DNA of 64,000 nt from Tubulanus polymorphus (taxonomy: Eukaryota; Nemertea; Palaeonemertea; Tubulaniformes; Tubulanidae). Numbering within the stretch: position 1 is the first letter of the stretch; each line of letters begins with the position of its first letter. The stretch covers positions 12,986,450-13,050,449 of the forward strand of contig NC_134026.1 in assembly GCF_964204645.1 (NCBI RefSeq). The letters are read 5' to 3'. Made by a program: the position numbers and the translations under genes. Below, one piece after another: positions 1 through 12,160 of this stretch. The notes beneath the pieces are model-generated. The model made no database searches. It was not told the origin of the DNA and saw nothing but the letters and a program-made list of their open reading frames with translations.

Positions 1-2
1 TC

Positions 3-503
3 ATCGGCAGGAAATTGTGTGTATTACCACATCTAGAATTCGATCTAGATGACTACCAGCCGCCTATTACTGATATCGTTGAAAGAAAACGCTACTTAGA
101 ATCCGTGTTACGCTCGTTTTGGATACGTTGGAAACACGAATATTTAGTGTCGTTGCGAGAATCACATAAGAAATCCGGGAGTTCTAATTACATAGTTCCA
201 GGAGCGATTGTTCAAATTCACGAGGACGAAACATCTCGTTTAAAATGGAATCTCGCTATCGTAATATCCGTTCATCCGGGAGCGCGATCCGCAACGCTTA
301 AAACCGCCAACGGTGTTACCTCGCGGCCAGTATCCAAGTTATATCCTTTGGAGGTATTCGCAGCGGATGTTCGAAATTGCGTAAAATCCGAGGAAAGGCG
401 TGGCGACGTTGAGATTAAGGAACGACCTGCGAAACGTTCCGCAGCGGCGGCTGCAGAACGTCGTATCAGTGATATCTTGGGCCGGGAGGATTCTGAAATC
501 TAA
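3..503 (+). CDS. BEL/Pao retrotransposon polyprotein, C-terminal end (partial)
   Basis: The frame is open to the window edge, so this is the tail of a longer polyprotein. About 160 residues are visible. Features include RYLESVLRSFWIRWKHEYLV, a pattern GAIVQIHEDE...LKWNLAIV, then ATLKTANG..SRPVSKLYPLE. This matches the conserved domain downstream of integrase in BEL/Pao LTR retrotransposons (DUF5641-like), usually the last part of Pol. The final 40 residues are a charged tail (KRSAAAAAERR). No stop or frameshift interrupts it. The stop is followed by a probable 3' LTR, which fits its place. A second, separate BEL/Pao piece lies at 18235-19203. Confidence 0.85.
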   Translation: MGRKLCVLPHLEFDLDDYQPPITDIVERKRYLESVLRSFWIRWKHEYLVSLRESHKKSGSSNYIVPGAIVQIHEDETSRLKWNLAIVISVHPGARSATLKTANGVTSRPVSKLYPLEVFAADVRNCVKSEERRGDVEIKERPAKRSAAAAAERRISDILGREDSEI

Positions 504-589
504 AACTGTTTGTAAATATACTTGATTTGTTAAACTCAAACTATACTTGTTTTGTTAAACTCAAACTATATATTCTGTGATTAATCAAG

Positions 590-853
590 TGTGGCTGGAG
601 GATGTCGTGACCGAATACAGTACTGTTGTATTATGTCCATGTTGTATTGTCAATATCTTTTGAATACAAGTTGTCACGTGTCGCGTCAGCCATATATAAT
701 CTTCACTGTACTAGTTTCATGGTTACATGAACATATCATATCATGTGAATTCTGAGATTTTGAAGAGTAATAAACGGAATGCCATAGTGTTCGAACGTGT
801 GCTTGTTGAGTTGCCTTTTCGTCAGGAACCGAGGAAATACAAGTCCGTCAACA
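590..853 (+). repeat. Probable 3' LTR of the BEL/Pao element
   Basis: The segment starts TGTGGCTGG and ends CCGTCAACA, giving the TGT...ACA termini expected of an LTR. It lies about 90 bp after the polyprotein stop and contains an AATAAA at about 773-778. The bases just upstream (504-589) include a short tandem duplication around TTGTTAAACTCAAACTATA. The 5' LTR is outside the window, so the borders cannot be confirmed by comparison. Confidence 0.4.
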
Positions 854-854
854 C

Positions 855-945
855 ATCGTATTTCGTAATTTCGTTTCGTTTCGTAATTTCGCTCCATATT
901 TCGTAATTTCGTTTCATATTTCGTAATTTCGTACTTTAGCAGGAC
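855..945. repeat. Degenerate TTTCGTAA short tandem repeat
   Basis: Iterations of TTTCGTAATTTCG with single-base variants follow the putative LTR end. The tract is a simple repeat with no coding meaning. It explains the low-complexity ORF seen on the minus strand here. Confidence 0.7.
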
Positions 946-1190
946 CCTTCGAAATACAAACAAAACAAAGTATTCCTCCATTATTTAGGCCTAGAGATTA
1001 ATCAAATTTACCTCTCACTAATAGTTTCTGAGGTACACTATACACGTACTTACTTTGTTTGAAGAACCAGACGAATGCTGGCATTGATAATCGACTCCAT
1101 CCATTCCAACAAAACGATGATTGATATTGATTTGAAAAATGAAAAAAAATCATCGACAAAACAGGCTTTATCCAAGCATTTACTCTCAAA

Positions 1191-1310
1191 GACTCGTCAC
1201 ATTAATTCGGGGCCGATGAATTGAGTCAAATCCAGCATCTGACACCTAATCATAACATAGATCAGATGTTGGATTCCACTCTTTCGTCCCAAAAATTAAT
1301 GTGACGAGTC
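1191..1310. repeat. 120-bp inverted repeat, probable MITE or foldback
   Basis: The left end GACTCGTCACATTAATT is matched in reverse complement by the right end AATTAATGTGACGAGTC. Inner arms are also partly complementary (ATCCAGCATCTGA against TCAGATGTTGGAT). The whole 120-bp unit could fold on itself. No coding potential. A miniature inverted-repeat element is the likeliest reading; no target duplication is obvious. Confidence 0.55.
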
Positions 1311-2090
1311 CCTGCGTTTCTGTGTAAGCTGCCATTTTATTGTTTTAATTATTGCACTGCGTGCGCATCTTCGACCTGCGGTGTGTCCTAGTTCGAGGTG
1401 TGTTTCCAGACAGTTCGCGCGCGCTATGGTATGCCGTATGTAGGCCACCTTACAGTGAACTTATCACGCTGCAGCCAGGAAATACACGTCACTGATACAG
1501 ATATAGCCGTGCTGTAGACGCGATGAAATCACCAAAATTACTAATATAGCGGAATTTTATACAAATTATACTTCAACTCTTTCATATCGTCAAGATTTCC
1601 ATCTTAATGTAGAAAAAAACCGGGAATTCACAAATCAATTATTTATTAAGTTATGGTTCTGTCAGTGCAAAAATAGCCTATTTCGAGGCTAAAGTACGGA
1701 ATTAATCAGCCCAACCTACATATTTTTCCAGGATCTTTTAGAATAGTGTAGGGTAGAGCATTAGAATTGTAAATCAACACGCGACCTCGAATAGGAAAAT
1801 CCCGCTCATTTTTTTTCTAAGTGACAGAAGTTTTTGAGTTAGATTTTTGTAGCGTAAACGAGGTTTCATCTAAAAACAAATTACATATTAAAATAGCATT
1901 GAATCTTTTTGTTAAAATGAATCAAGAATTAATTGAATCGAATGAATAATAACGAAGTTATGAGCATTTGAAATAGACAAGACGCGCTCTGCAGCGCGCT
2001 ATACATTGACCCGCGCCGTACTATCACTGAGTACTGTGATTATGAAAAGGGCTCCATCTGATATGTGCATTAATAATTAGTCTCCAGTAC
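1311..2090. other. No gene recognised
   Basis: Mixed-composition DNA with no long ORF and no recognisable domain. It could hold the badly decayed N-terminal part of the downstream Helentron protein, but I cannot support that from the sequence. Confidence 0.5.
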
Positions 2091-2092
2091 TA

Positions 2093-5000
2093 TTGTCTGC
2101 TTGGCAAGCGAATATGGATCTACAATTTGTCTCCAACGTATATGCTTGCATACAGTACGTCGGATCATATATAACAAAAAATGAGCGTGAAATGGATACT
2201 CTTTTGAATGCAGTAGCTAAGGAAACATCTGATGAAACAATTCGACAACAAATGAGAAAGTGCATTCATGAATTCTAGATGTATCAGTGCACAAGAGGCC
2301 ATTTATAGACTTCTAGCATTACCCCTTTAGAAGTCAAGCTTTCAAACCACATGGATACCAACAGGTTTACCGCATCAAAGAGTTGGTTTTCTGAGACCTC
2401 AAACCCAGATCAGCCTAATGGATGACGATGATGACAATGTATTTTCTACAACCATTGCTGAAAAATATAGCAAACGACCCAATTCTTTAGAGAGCTGTTC
2501 TCTTGCTGATTTTGCATCGTGGTATTCATCTTCAACATTGTCAAACACAACTGCTAATCATGCTGCTGATCAAGATGGTCATGATGTTGATTTTGATAAC
2601 AATGATATACAGCTCCATTTACTACAAACACGTCCAAACACAGCATATGTGGAAATGAACCTGCCAGAGGAGTTAATCATAGTGGTCCATGCCAAACCAT
2701 ATAAGATGAAGAAAAGGAAAAGGCAAACCCTTATCCGTTACCATAAATTCTCCGTGGTGAAAGAGCCAGATTCATTCTTCTTCTCAGAATTGTTTCTTTT
2801 TTTCCCATGGAGAGATGAGACCAAAATTATGTGTAACTTCGAAACTTATGAACATATTTACAATGATAAGAAAAAATCCTTTGATGACAACAAATCGAAG
2901 TTTTTCAAGCATGAACAGCGTGTTGATGCTGCTTCAACTGATCTCTTGGAAAACAGCCCTCTACAAATCAATTGGGATAGGCTTGCTCCTGCTGCTGAAC
3001 AAGAAAACGAAGACTGTGTCATTGAAGGACCTGAACTTGATAAACGCTTTGCTGTGCTTCATATCACTAACCTTAGTATTGCTAATTCATCTGCCGTACC
3101 TTCATCTGAAGTCATTCATGTAAGTCCCCCAACCAATCACATGTCTAACCAGATCATTCCTAATGATGACTACCTCTATATGATAAGGACTTTGAATGAT
3201 GAACAGCGTAAACTGTTTCAACTTGTTAGTGATTGGTGCTTCAGAAAAACAATTTCTCATCCAAATTCCCCACCTGATCCAATATATATTGTTGTGTCTG
3301 GTGGAGCTGGAACTGGGAAATCGTATATCATAACTGCTATCAAACATTTAGTAGAGACCTGGCGATGACCTATTACAGTGTAAATGCTTGTTAGTTGCAC
3401 CTACTGGAACTGGGGCCTTCAACGTCAAAGGTTCTACACTGCATGCAGCATTCTTAATAACACTGAATCAAGCCAAGAATACTTCCTATCGACGGTTGTC
3501 TGATGATAAACGTAACTCTCTACGAAATATGTATGAAAACCTACAAATCATCATAATTGATGAAATATCAATGGTAGGAAGTGATCTGCAACTGCATCGG
3601 CGCCTACAAGATATCTTCTCCAGTAACGCTGACTTCGCAGGAATTTCTATATTGTGCTTTGGTGATCTCTATCAATTACCTCCTGTTTCCCAACGATTTG
3701 TCTTCCAACATCCATCTGATCAATATGCTCAACTGTGTGGTGGCTTATGGCAAAACTTCAAACTGCTACAACTGTCCTCCGTAATGAGACAAAAAGATGA
3801 CTTGGCAGAATACGTACTGCATCATATAATGAAGATGATATTATATTGCTAAAATCTAAGAATATTACAGAAACACCAACTGTAAATCCACTATCCTCGA
3901 GACTACACATTTACACTACTAATGAAGCTGTTAACACCCACAATTTAATTATGTTGAACGCCATGAAGGAGCCAGTGATTACCATTTCTGCAAGAGATAT
4001 TGTTCCTGTTCCATTGAAAAACCGTCAAATTCCTGCTGACTCCAGATCCACAGGAGGCCTTCCATAAACCATCGATATCTGTAAAGGTGCAAGAATAATG
4101 CTCACAAGAAATGTGAACATTTCAGATGGTTTAAGTAATGGTGCTCAAGGAACAGTTGTAGACTGGATTCTGAATAGTAAAGATGTACCTATTGCGATCC
4201 TTGTGAAATTTGATGTACCTACAATTGGCAGAGAAACCACCATGCTGTCAAAATTTGATATATCATCTTACCCTTCGCAAGCAGTACCTATTGAACGAAT
4301 TGATGTTAAATTCTCATTGACCAGAACCAAGCAGAATCTTCAAATTACTCGTACACAATTCCCGATTAAACTTTGCTGGGCTTCAACCATCCATAAAGTA
4401 CAAGGCCAAACTCTAGACACCGTCCACATCTCATTTAAAAATCAAATGCAGTCAAGCCAGGCGTATGTTGCTCTATCACGTGTAAGATCTATGCAGGCTC
4501 TAAAATTAGAACAGTTTGATGCAAATAAAATCAAATGTAGTAAAACTGTTAAACAAGAAATGGAAAGAATGGCACTTCACTCATCTTTACTTGACCACGA
4601 TGACTACCAACACGATGATCGTCCACTAATTGTATTTATAAATGCTCGATCTGGTAAACTACATTATGAAGACATACTTCATGATCCAAACATAAAGAAT
4701 GCTCAGATCATAGCTGTGGCAGAAAGCCACTTTACTGATAATGATTTGAAGAACATCACAGCCTACACAACATCTATCCTGCCAATGAATGCAGCCACCA
4801 ATACCAATCGATTGACAGTATTCACTTTGGAAAATTTAGAGATGCATTGTGTTATGAGTAAAAGGTTCTCATCATTCGAATTACTTCATGTCGCTGGTAG
4901 AAATTTGAATGTTATTACTATCTACCGATCACCAAGTGTATCCATAAGTAACTTTTTGGCAGACATCATGAATATTCCAACTACAACAGAGCCTTCAGTT

Positions 5001-5210
5001 ATCATTGGAGATTTTAACATTGACCGCTCAGATGCCTATTACAACAAATTGATCCTGCATTTCCAGCACTATGGTTATAAAAACATAGTCCATGATCCAA
5101 CCACTATCCAAGGCAGCTATCTAGATGTGACATTCACCAATATCCATAATTATGAAGCAACTGTCCATTCTACGTACTATTCTGATCATGCGGCAGTACT
5201 TTTGCACTAG
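2093..5210 (+). pseudogene. Helentron (Helitron2) Rep/helicase with C-terminal endonuclease, broken
   Basis: Rolling-circle transposon protein; the N-terminal Rep nuclease is not visible. At 2093-2278, [19 protein letters not shown] is the conserved segment preceding the helicase. The pattern YSKRP..LESCSLADFASWY follows near 2470-2520. A PIF1-type helicase then shows Walker A GGAGTGKS (about 3300-3322), Walker B IIIDEISMV (about 3548), FGDLYQLPP (about 3658), STIHKVQGQTLD (about 4385) and AYVALSRVRS (about 4462). The frame breaks at about 2278, 3366, 3850 and 4067, so the copy is dead. Stop-free stretches are long (370 codons at 4098-5210), suggesting recent decay. Element ends were not found. 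Confidence 0.88.
4610..5210 (+). other. Endonuclease/exonuclease/phosphatase domain of the Helentron
   Basis: Directly fused to the helicase in one ORF. It reads FINARSGK at its start, then AESHF (about 4719), IYRSPS (about 4921), IIGDFNID (about 5000-5023) and a terminal YSDHAAVLLH. These are the ordered motifs of an APE-like nuclease, including the GDFN and SDH catalytic segments. A C-terminal endonuclease distinguishes the Helentron/Helitron2 branch from ordinary Helitrons, so this is the main evidence for subfamily assignment. This domain has no internal stop. Confidence 0.85.
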
Positions 5211-5302
5211 AACATATACATGTGACTCAAAAATCTAAATCAAGCTTATACACTGTCATCTTTTGAGTCATTAACTCACCTTTCTCCTTTCTCTTTACTC
5301 AG

Positions 5303-5439
5303 ACGTTGAAAGCATAAAGAAAGAACATAAGAATAATGTTGAATATCAGAAAAAAACAGAGAAGATGATAGCTGAGGCTAATGTCAGTATAGCAATTGCT
5401 GTGGTTGCATTATTCTGTTTGATTGATATTTGCCTATAA
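5303..5439 (+). CDS. Possible terminal exon with C-terminal membrane anchor
   Basis: A pyrimidine-rich tract ending in AG (5276-5302) precedes an open segment. It encodes a lysine/glutamate-rich helix (SIKKEHKNNVEYQKKTEKMI), then a hydrophobic stretch SIAIAVVALFCLIDICL, and a TAA stop. The pattern is that of a final exon encoding a coiled or charged stalk and a tail anchor. It may be a host exon or a fragment carried next to the Helentron; no partner exon was found. Confidence 0.3.
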
Positions 5440-5559
5440 CTTAAGTAAAAAGTTGTACTGATTGGTTGGTATTTCTGGTATAACTTGCTAAGTAATCCTT
5501 TCGTCTAAAGATGTTGGTGTTTCATATAGACTATAACTTATTATATACTTACAATATTG

Positions 5560-6273
5560 GCACGTTTTCTTTCTTTCTATTTCTTCTAATTACTTTTCAT
5601 TTTCTTCTAACATCCTTTCATTTTCTATATGCGCCTGAGATTTTTTATGTTTGAAATAATTACTTTTACAAATATCTAAATTACAAATGTTACAACGTTT
5701 TTTAGAATCATCAATTGTTTCATTATCTGTTATATTATTATCATTAGTTTCAAGTGTATTAACATTATCTGTTATATTTTCTATGGTATCCTTAGTTTCA
5801 ATTGTATTAACATTATTTATTAAATTATCTATGATATTATTATCAGATATATTATTATCATTATTATTCTTTTCTTTTTCTACATGTTTCTTTGATTTCT
5901 TATGTGATTCCCAATTTTTATATGATATTCATTTCTTACATACGTCACAATATTTTTCATTTGTCTTTTTGGTTTTGATATCAGGTTCAATCTTTGTATT
6001 ATAATTATCATTACTCGATGTAGAAGGTATAACATCTATATTTACATTATTATCTTCTTTCTTAGGTTCAACTTTATTAGTATCTTCTATTTTAGATTCA
6101 ATATTATTAGTATCCTCTATTTTAGTTTCAATATTCTTTTCTATTTTACTTATTCTATATTTGAATTGATTAAAGAATTCTCAAAAATACTTACTATATT
6201 CATAAGCTTTTATATAATATATATCTGATAGCATTTCAATTGGAATTTGTATTTCATATATTCCACTTTCCAT
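5560..6273 (-). pseudogene. Mav-A zinc-finger protein with repeats, broken
   Basis: The start is an ATG in the element's usual AATAAATG context at 6273. The first 45 residues look helical. A repetitive charged linker follows (units like KIEDTNNIES), then two C2H2-like fingers: YCDVCKK...HKKSKKHVEKE (about 5880-5955) and CNICNLD..KSNYFKHKKSQAH (about 5630-5700). Between the fingers is a T/N/I repeat (DTIENITDNVNTLE). At least two in-frame stops are present. Mav-G has a counterpart at 58476-59287 downstream of the same capsid gene. A nucleic-acid-binding role is inference from the fingers only. Confidence 0.55.
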
Positions 6274-6304
6274 TTATTATGATATTTTTATTAAAATTAA
6301 AATT

Positions 6305-7531
6305 CTAATACATAACACTGTGTAATTGTGAATTTGTAATATTTAGTTGCGCATCAGATATAATATAAATATGTATTTTGAAATTTAGACCCGCTTTTTT
6401 CTTTTTCATGAATAATTGTATTCCATCTTTTGTGTTCTGTAGCTTTTTACCAGAACCATGTAATAACTTATCTTCAGTTGTTCTAAAATCTAACGATAAT
6501 GCATATTTATTGCCGGTATAATGATCAATTTGATTAATTTTCAGATGATTTTATTTTTTCATTCATAAAATGTTTTTTAATTTCTACCCATTGATCTATC
6601 ATTCTCATTCCCTGACAAAATGTCTTATTTGCAATGCCTTCAATTGTTATTTCTACTTTTGAAATTTCCGGATTATATCAAGTATCAACCTGTATTGCGC
6701 CATTAGAATATGTTGCAATGGTAAAAAATATTAATATACCTTTAATAGATCTTCTTGGGAAGTTGATATTCTCATTAATTATTTCATCGTTTGCACTAAT
6801 AGTTACAATTTTAAATTGATCAATGTAATCATATGATAATGAAAATCCTTGATTATATTGAGTTTGAATTATACTTGAAATATTTTCATTAGTTATTGTA
6901 TCATATTCTCAACATATATTCGATAATTTATCACCCATATCTTTAACAACACTAGATAATACAATTTCATTAACAGGAGCAAATGTTATTTCGAATATAA
7001 TGTCTTCTTGAATTGCACATTTATATAAAGGTGCATTATTATTTATCAATTCAAAATCTAATGGAAATATATATTTACTTCCATAAATCTTTTTTATCAA
7101 ATTATCTGTAGCATTATCTGCTATTCTTCTGATCTTAATTTATTTTGATTTAAGGATTGGGTTCCTTGAAATATCATATTATTTTCTATTTTCTTCTGTT
7201 AACCATGAATCTTTGTAATGCATAAATAAATTATAATCATCTAATGAAAAAATAGTCTTCGGACCGATCTTTATAGTTAATTTTTTAATCAAATATCTTC
7301 CATTATCAACAACATAATTATTATCATGACCAGTTACTTTTATATCAGCTGAAAATAAATACTATTTGGAACATAAAAAGTATTTTGATTTAATCTCGGA
7401 ATTCTAACATATAAAGTTTCATCAGGATTAATATTAGAAGGATTATGAGCAATTATATGATGAGATCTCTCTGCTTTAATAGCATTTGATATTCTAGAAT
7501 TTTTAGAAGGATTTATGTAACTCCCACTCAT
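6305..7531 (-). pseudogene. Mav-A major capsid-like protein, broken
   Basis: Homologous over its length to the Mav-G gene at 57223-58443. Shared segments include MSGSYINPSKNSRI at the start, ETLYVRIPRLNQNTFYVPNS, a segment around NNNAPLYK..I.E.IIFEITFAPVNEIVLS, and the C-terminal SDAQLNI. About 400 residues if intact. Similar invertebrate Maverick proteins are, as I recall them, the jelly-roll capsid candidates; that assignment is from memory of the pattern and unconfirmed. The reading frame is broken in several places (near 7340, 7100 and 6600), so no capsid could be made from this copy. It starts 22 bp after the preceding gene's stop. Confidence 0.55.
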
Positions 7532-7779
7532 TTATTTAAGAGAAAAAAATTAATTAAGAATCATTACTTGGGGATTTATCCGGTTCATTAGGAGTAGGAG
7601 TAGATTTTAATGAATTTGAAATAGCTAAACCAATTGTTGTAAATACCGTAGTTACAGCTGTTAGAATTGAAAGAATTGTGATACCTTCTAACTTCAATAA
7701 TAATTTTATTCTATCTTTTAATGATTGTTCTTTGTAGTAGAACCTAAAAAACCACTGGGATCAAACAACACCTATAAAC

Positions 7780-8165
<386 letters not shown>

Positions 8166-8221
8166 CACACACACACACAGGATTTAAGTTTGAGTTCTGT
8201 TCGGCGATCTGCGACACGAGG

Positions 8222-8312
8222 ATATACGGTAACGCGAAAATACGGAAACGCGGAAAATACGGCAACGCAAAGTACGGAAACGCGGAAATATGGAAACGCG
8301 AAATACGCGAAA
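8222..8312. repeat. Imperfect 15-16-bp repeat (AATACGGAAACGCGG type)
   Basis: Five to six degenerate copies of a unit around TACGGAAACGCG follow the microsatellite. CpG-rich compared with the surrounding Maverick DNA. Confidence 0.75.
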
Positions 8313-9039
8313 GATTGATAATCCTCTGTGGTCTGACGAACGAACACCGTCACGTCGCGACATAGATCTCCACGAATTTATACACGAATTAATACACAAA
8401 TGGAAAGACGACAGACATCATCGACTCGAGGCACATCTAATACCAATAACGCAAGGTATATTCACATGTTGAATAGACTAAACGGGGTCATTTAGGCACG
8501 GACCCTAGTCTTTCACAAACACATCACGTTCTTTGAACAGAAAAGAAAACGTCGGTCAGTTGAAATACACGACGACTGATAACTACTGGTAGGCCTAGAC
8601 CTAACGACGGAGAAGCCCTGTTCTTAAATCTTAAAAAAATCATAACGTTCTCCAGCCCATGTATAAAATTCAGGCAGATAAAAAACTAAGTCTGCTGGTT
8701 GGCTGGTTGCCAAAACGAAATCTGGCTCTATGCACTCACACGTTACATCAAAGCATTTGACAGGCTGCTGTTCAGCTCAAATCACTGCTCCCAATTAACT
8801 ACTACATTTGAGCAACAAAATTCTAACTAATTATTGGCTTTTACCACCAAAATTGAGGAAAACTTTCACCATCTATTGTGTTTTCCTTCCACATCATGGC
8901 CGACTGAGTACACGTGTTCAGTAGAGGGCAGCACTATATAAACTATATCTACAGAGGCTCACTTGCCAGGGGTTGAGAAAAAGAAACTAATAATGAGACT
9001 ATGGAACAATGATAATTTAAAATCCGGTTTTATTATTTA
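8313..9039. other. No gene recognised in right half of the insertion
   Basis: Moderate-GC sequence without domain similarity that I can identify. It ends near the point where the AT-rich Maverick coding sequence resumes. Confidence 0.5.
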
Positions 9040-10358
9040 ATCTTTAAAAATAACTTTTTATTTTTTAATATGATTGAGATCATATGATTTTAATAATATA
9101 TCTCTTTCTTTTTCCTGTAATTCTTTGTTATATTTTAAATCATCAATTTCTTTTTCTAAAGATGAATTTCTGCTTTCATATTCAGCTTCATCAACTACTT
9201 GACGATTTCTATCTAATTCTAATTGTTCTAATTCTTCATTTGTATCAGTTACTTCTTTTCTAACATGGTTATTTTAGAAAATCTCATCTTAATATCGGTA
9301 ATTTTATCAGTTTCATCGTTTATACTAATAATTTCTCTACGTGCTTGTTTGGGAAATATTTTTAATTCTTCATCAGTTAAATCAAAAAATCCTTTTTCTA
9401 ATAAAAGTTCCATTTGATTTGTTCCAGTTTCAGTACCATGTGTATCTCAAGTATTATTTATCTGTTTTTCTGCCACATTAATTGAATCTATTGAGTCAAA
9501 TATTTGTTTTACTAATTGTAATTGACTTATCAATGTCAATTGGTTGACTGTCTCTTCTCGATGTTTCTGGTGTTGAAGATCTTAATTTATCTAATCGATC
9601 TCCATACTCTTCCATTTCTGGATCAACATAAGTAGGTTTTACATTTCGATTCTTAAATGGTGAATATTTGTCAATATCTATATCCTTAATTGGTTCTTCT
9701 TCGTTTATTCTATCGATTGCATTCCATATAATTCTGAGAAATTCTGTACCACCTTTTGAACGTTCAATTGTAGATCTTGCTAACATTACAGGATGGGACA
9801 GATCTTCTTGCCCCATTTTAGATAATTGTAATTTTACATTTTCACCATTTAGGACAAGATTATAATACCATGCATCATTTTTGAATTCTAATTATTATTC
9901 ATGAAATGTGGATCATCTAATTTCTCTTATTTGTTCTGAAATATCTTCTGGTTCAATGTAATCTGTTAAATTTTTGATACTATTTCTTCAAAAACTGTAT
10001 TTGTTACACCATGTTTTATGATTAATAATTGTTTTTTCAATTCAGGGTTTTTTGTTCTTTCTAATCTATTAATAAAATCTTTTCTTTCTGGTCTAGTTTT
10101 AATTATTACCTCATCGCGGGTTCTTAAATAGTCTATTAATTTTTCATTTGTTTCAGTATCATCTTTAAATTCGTCATAATCATATAATATAGGCCCACTA
10201 GAATCATCTTCATCTAAATAAGTATTATATTTTATTTTATTTTTTTATCACCACTTAAACTTGTATCAGGAAACTCAGGTTGTTATATTATACCTGATTC
10301 ATCAAAAGTATCCATTGGAATATCTTCTCCACCTTCTGCCATTTATATCTTATAAAGA

Positions 10359-11430
10359 TTAAAATTTAGAATAAAATATTCCTCCTATTACAATTCCTAT
10401 ACAAGTTATAGCTGATTTACTATTTTCATGTGATTTATTATCATTATTACTTTTAATTATATCATGTTGAATAATATCAGTTTTTATATTTTCTGTAGTA
10501 TTGTAATCTTTTATTTAGAATCATTATTTAATTTAATATTCTTAGTTTTAGTTTCTGTTGATTGAATATTTTGAATGTTTTTTAATTTTTTCACCTTCCA
10601 TTAATTTTGGAGCCATAATAATCTTTTTATTTATATCATTTCACCCAAACTTATTATTTATTGTTGCAGTTTTAATCAAATTATTATAACCAATTATATT
10701 TCCCGTTTTTAATATGAAATCATTTGAAATAATTAACAAATTAAGGCCTATACTATAATTTAATCTTACATGAGATTTATTTAGATAATTTTGGTACCTG
10801 GCTATATTTTCTGGAATCGATCTATTTTCATCATTATGAATAGAATCTACAAATAAAACTTTAAATTGTTTCTGCGCATCAAATGAAGTATTATCATTCC
10901 CAACTATTGGTGATCTTGTTTCAACTTTTGCACCTAGAATACATATCAAATATATTCGTATAGATTGATTTATTCTTTGTATACCTGATTTTGTAAATCC
11001 TTCACTATTATCTAAAATAAAATAAACCCAACCATTATTATTATCAATTTTATAATTATGATAAGCTCCAACGCTATGCATATAATCAATTCTTTTTATT
11101 TCAAACTGTTCACCAACACCATGTAATTTACCATGCGCTCTAAAATCGGAATTAATACTTATATTAAATTCATTACATATTTTATAAAACTTAGAGAGAT
11201 TAATATTACTATCCAATTTTTTAAAATATCGACCCAGGTAAAGGACATTCTAATTCATTTAATCTAATTCTGATTTGAAATGTGTGAAATCTAAAGATTT
11301 TATGAATTAATTTTAAATCAGAATAATTCAAATTTTTATCTAAGTTACTAAGATGATCATTCCAACTTACACCACACCCTGTTGTTGCGCAATAAACTGC
11401 AAAATTTAATTGGTTCTGCCAATACTTCAT
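10359..11430 (-). pseudogene. Mav-A conserved CATTGCG protein, broken
   Basis: Starts MKYWQNQLNFAVYCATTGCG, followed by V.WNDHL, and continues through FRAHGKLHGVGEQ, YMHSVGAYHNYKI, GW.YFIL..SEGFTKSG, SIRIYLICILGA and GNDNTSFDAQKQF. It ends in a hydrophobic segment (CIGIVIGGI). About 340 residues if intact. Three copies occur here (also 47216-48255 and 54702-55773), always downstream of the short FPKAFQYNKSIKYN ORF. I recall this pattern as common in invertebrate Maverick-like loci, without a settled function. The frame breaks near 11220 and 10640. A virion-membrane or minor capsid role is speculation. Confidence 0.6.
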
Positions 11431-11442
11431 ATTAGATTTTAA

Positions 11443-11670
11443 TTACCATTGTTTTGCCTCATTTAAATTTTTAAAATTAATTACGTAAATATGTAATATA
11501 TTTTCCATCTTAACATTTAAATTATTAGTTTCAGTATCATGAATATCTAAATTAATTAATGAATTCAAAACTTCATTTCTATAAGTGATATTCTTATTAA
11601 AATCTATTGCTCGAATATTATATTTAATTGATTTATTATATTGGAAAGCTTTTGGAAAACTAATTGCCAT
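11443..11670 (-). CDS. Mav-A small conserved ORF (75 aa)
   Basis: Intact 75-residue ORF beginning FPKAFQYNKSIKYN after MAIS, and ending NLNEAKQW. Homologous to 54467-54688 in Mav-G. It has no membrane segment, no cysteines and no motif that I recognise. Its stop lies 13 bp upstream of the CATTGCG protein start, and that adjacency is kept in both copies, so the two genes are probably co-expressed. Confidence 0.6.
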   Translation of the reverse strand: MAISFPKAFQYNKSIKYNIRAIDFNKNITYRNEVLNSLINLDIHDTETNNLNVKMENILHIYVINFKNLNEAKQW

Positions 11671-11709
11671 TTATATAAATAATTAATAATTCATTAATTC
11701 TTTTAATAA

Positions 11710-12120
11710 TTAATCTTGTTCTTCAATTGTAATATTACCATTTAAACTAATAATATAATCTAATTTATTTTTTAATTTATTAATTTCTTTTATATTAGAT
11801 TTATTAGATTTTCTTTATTATTTTTAATATTTAATTTTGAGCTTATTCCGGTTAAAACACTTGAACTTAAACCTAAAGCTCCAATCGCGGATAGCTAAAG
11901 AAGTTAATGGTGAGAATATTGCTAGAAATGTTATTACAGAACTAATTGTAACTGAACCACTAATAATAAAATAATATATAATTTCACTTTTTAAATATTT
12001 TTTCTTTTTAACTTTTAAATCATTTTCAAATTCTAATATTTGTTTTTCAAAATATGTTTTTAATTTAGTTTTATTTATATCATGAGGAATAATATCATTA
12101 TTATCAACTTATTTACCCAT
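11710..12120 (-). pseudogene. Mav-A two-helix membrane protein, broken
   Basis: Starts at 12120 in the context GCTAAATAAATGGG. N-terminal acidic residues are followed by a lysine-rich helix (KSYFEKQILEFENDLKVKKK), then a long hydrophobic region with ISGSVTI and an FLAIFSPLT-like segment, and a C-terminal coiled stretch ending in EEQD. Homologue at 54016-54438 in Mav-G. A stop or frameshift near 11880-11895 interrupts the membrane region. Function unknown. Confidence 0.5.
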
Positions 12121-12160
12121 TTATTTAGCAAAAAATAATATATAATTAATTAGTAAATTT

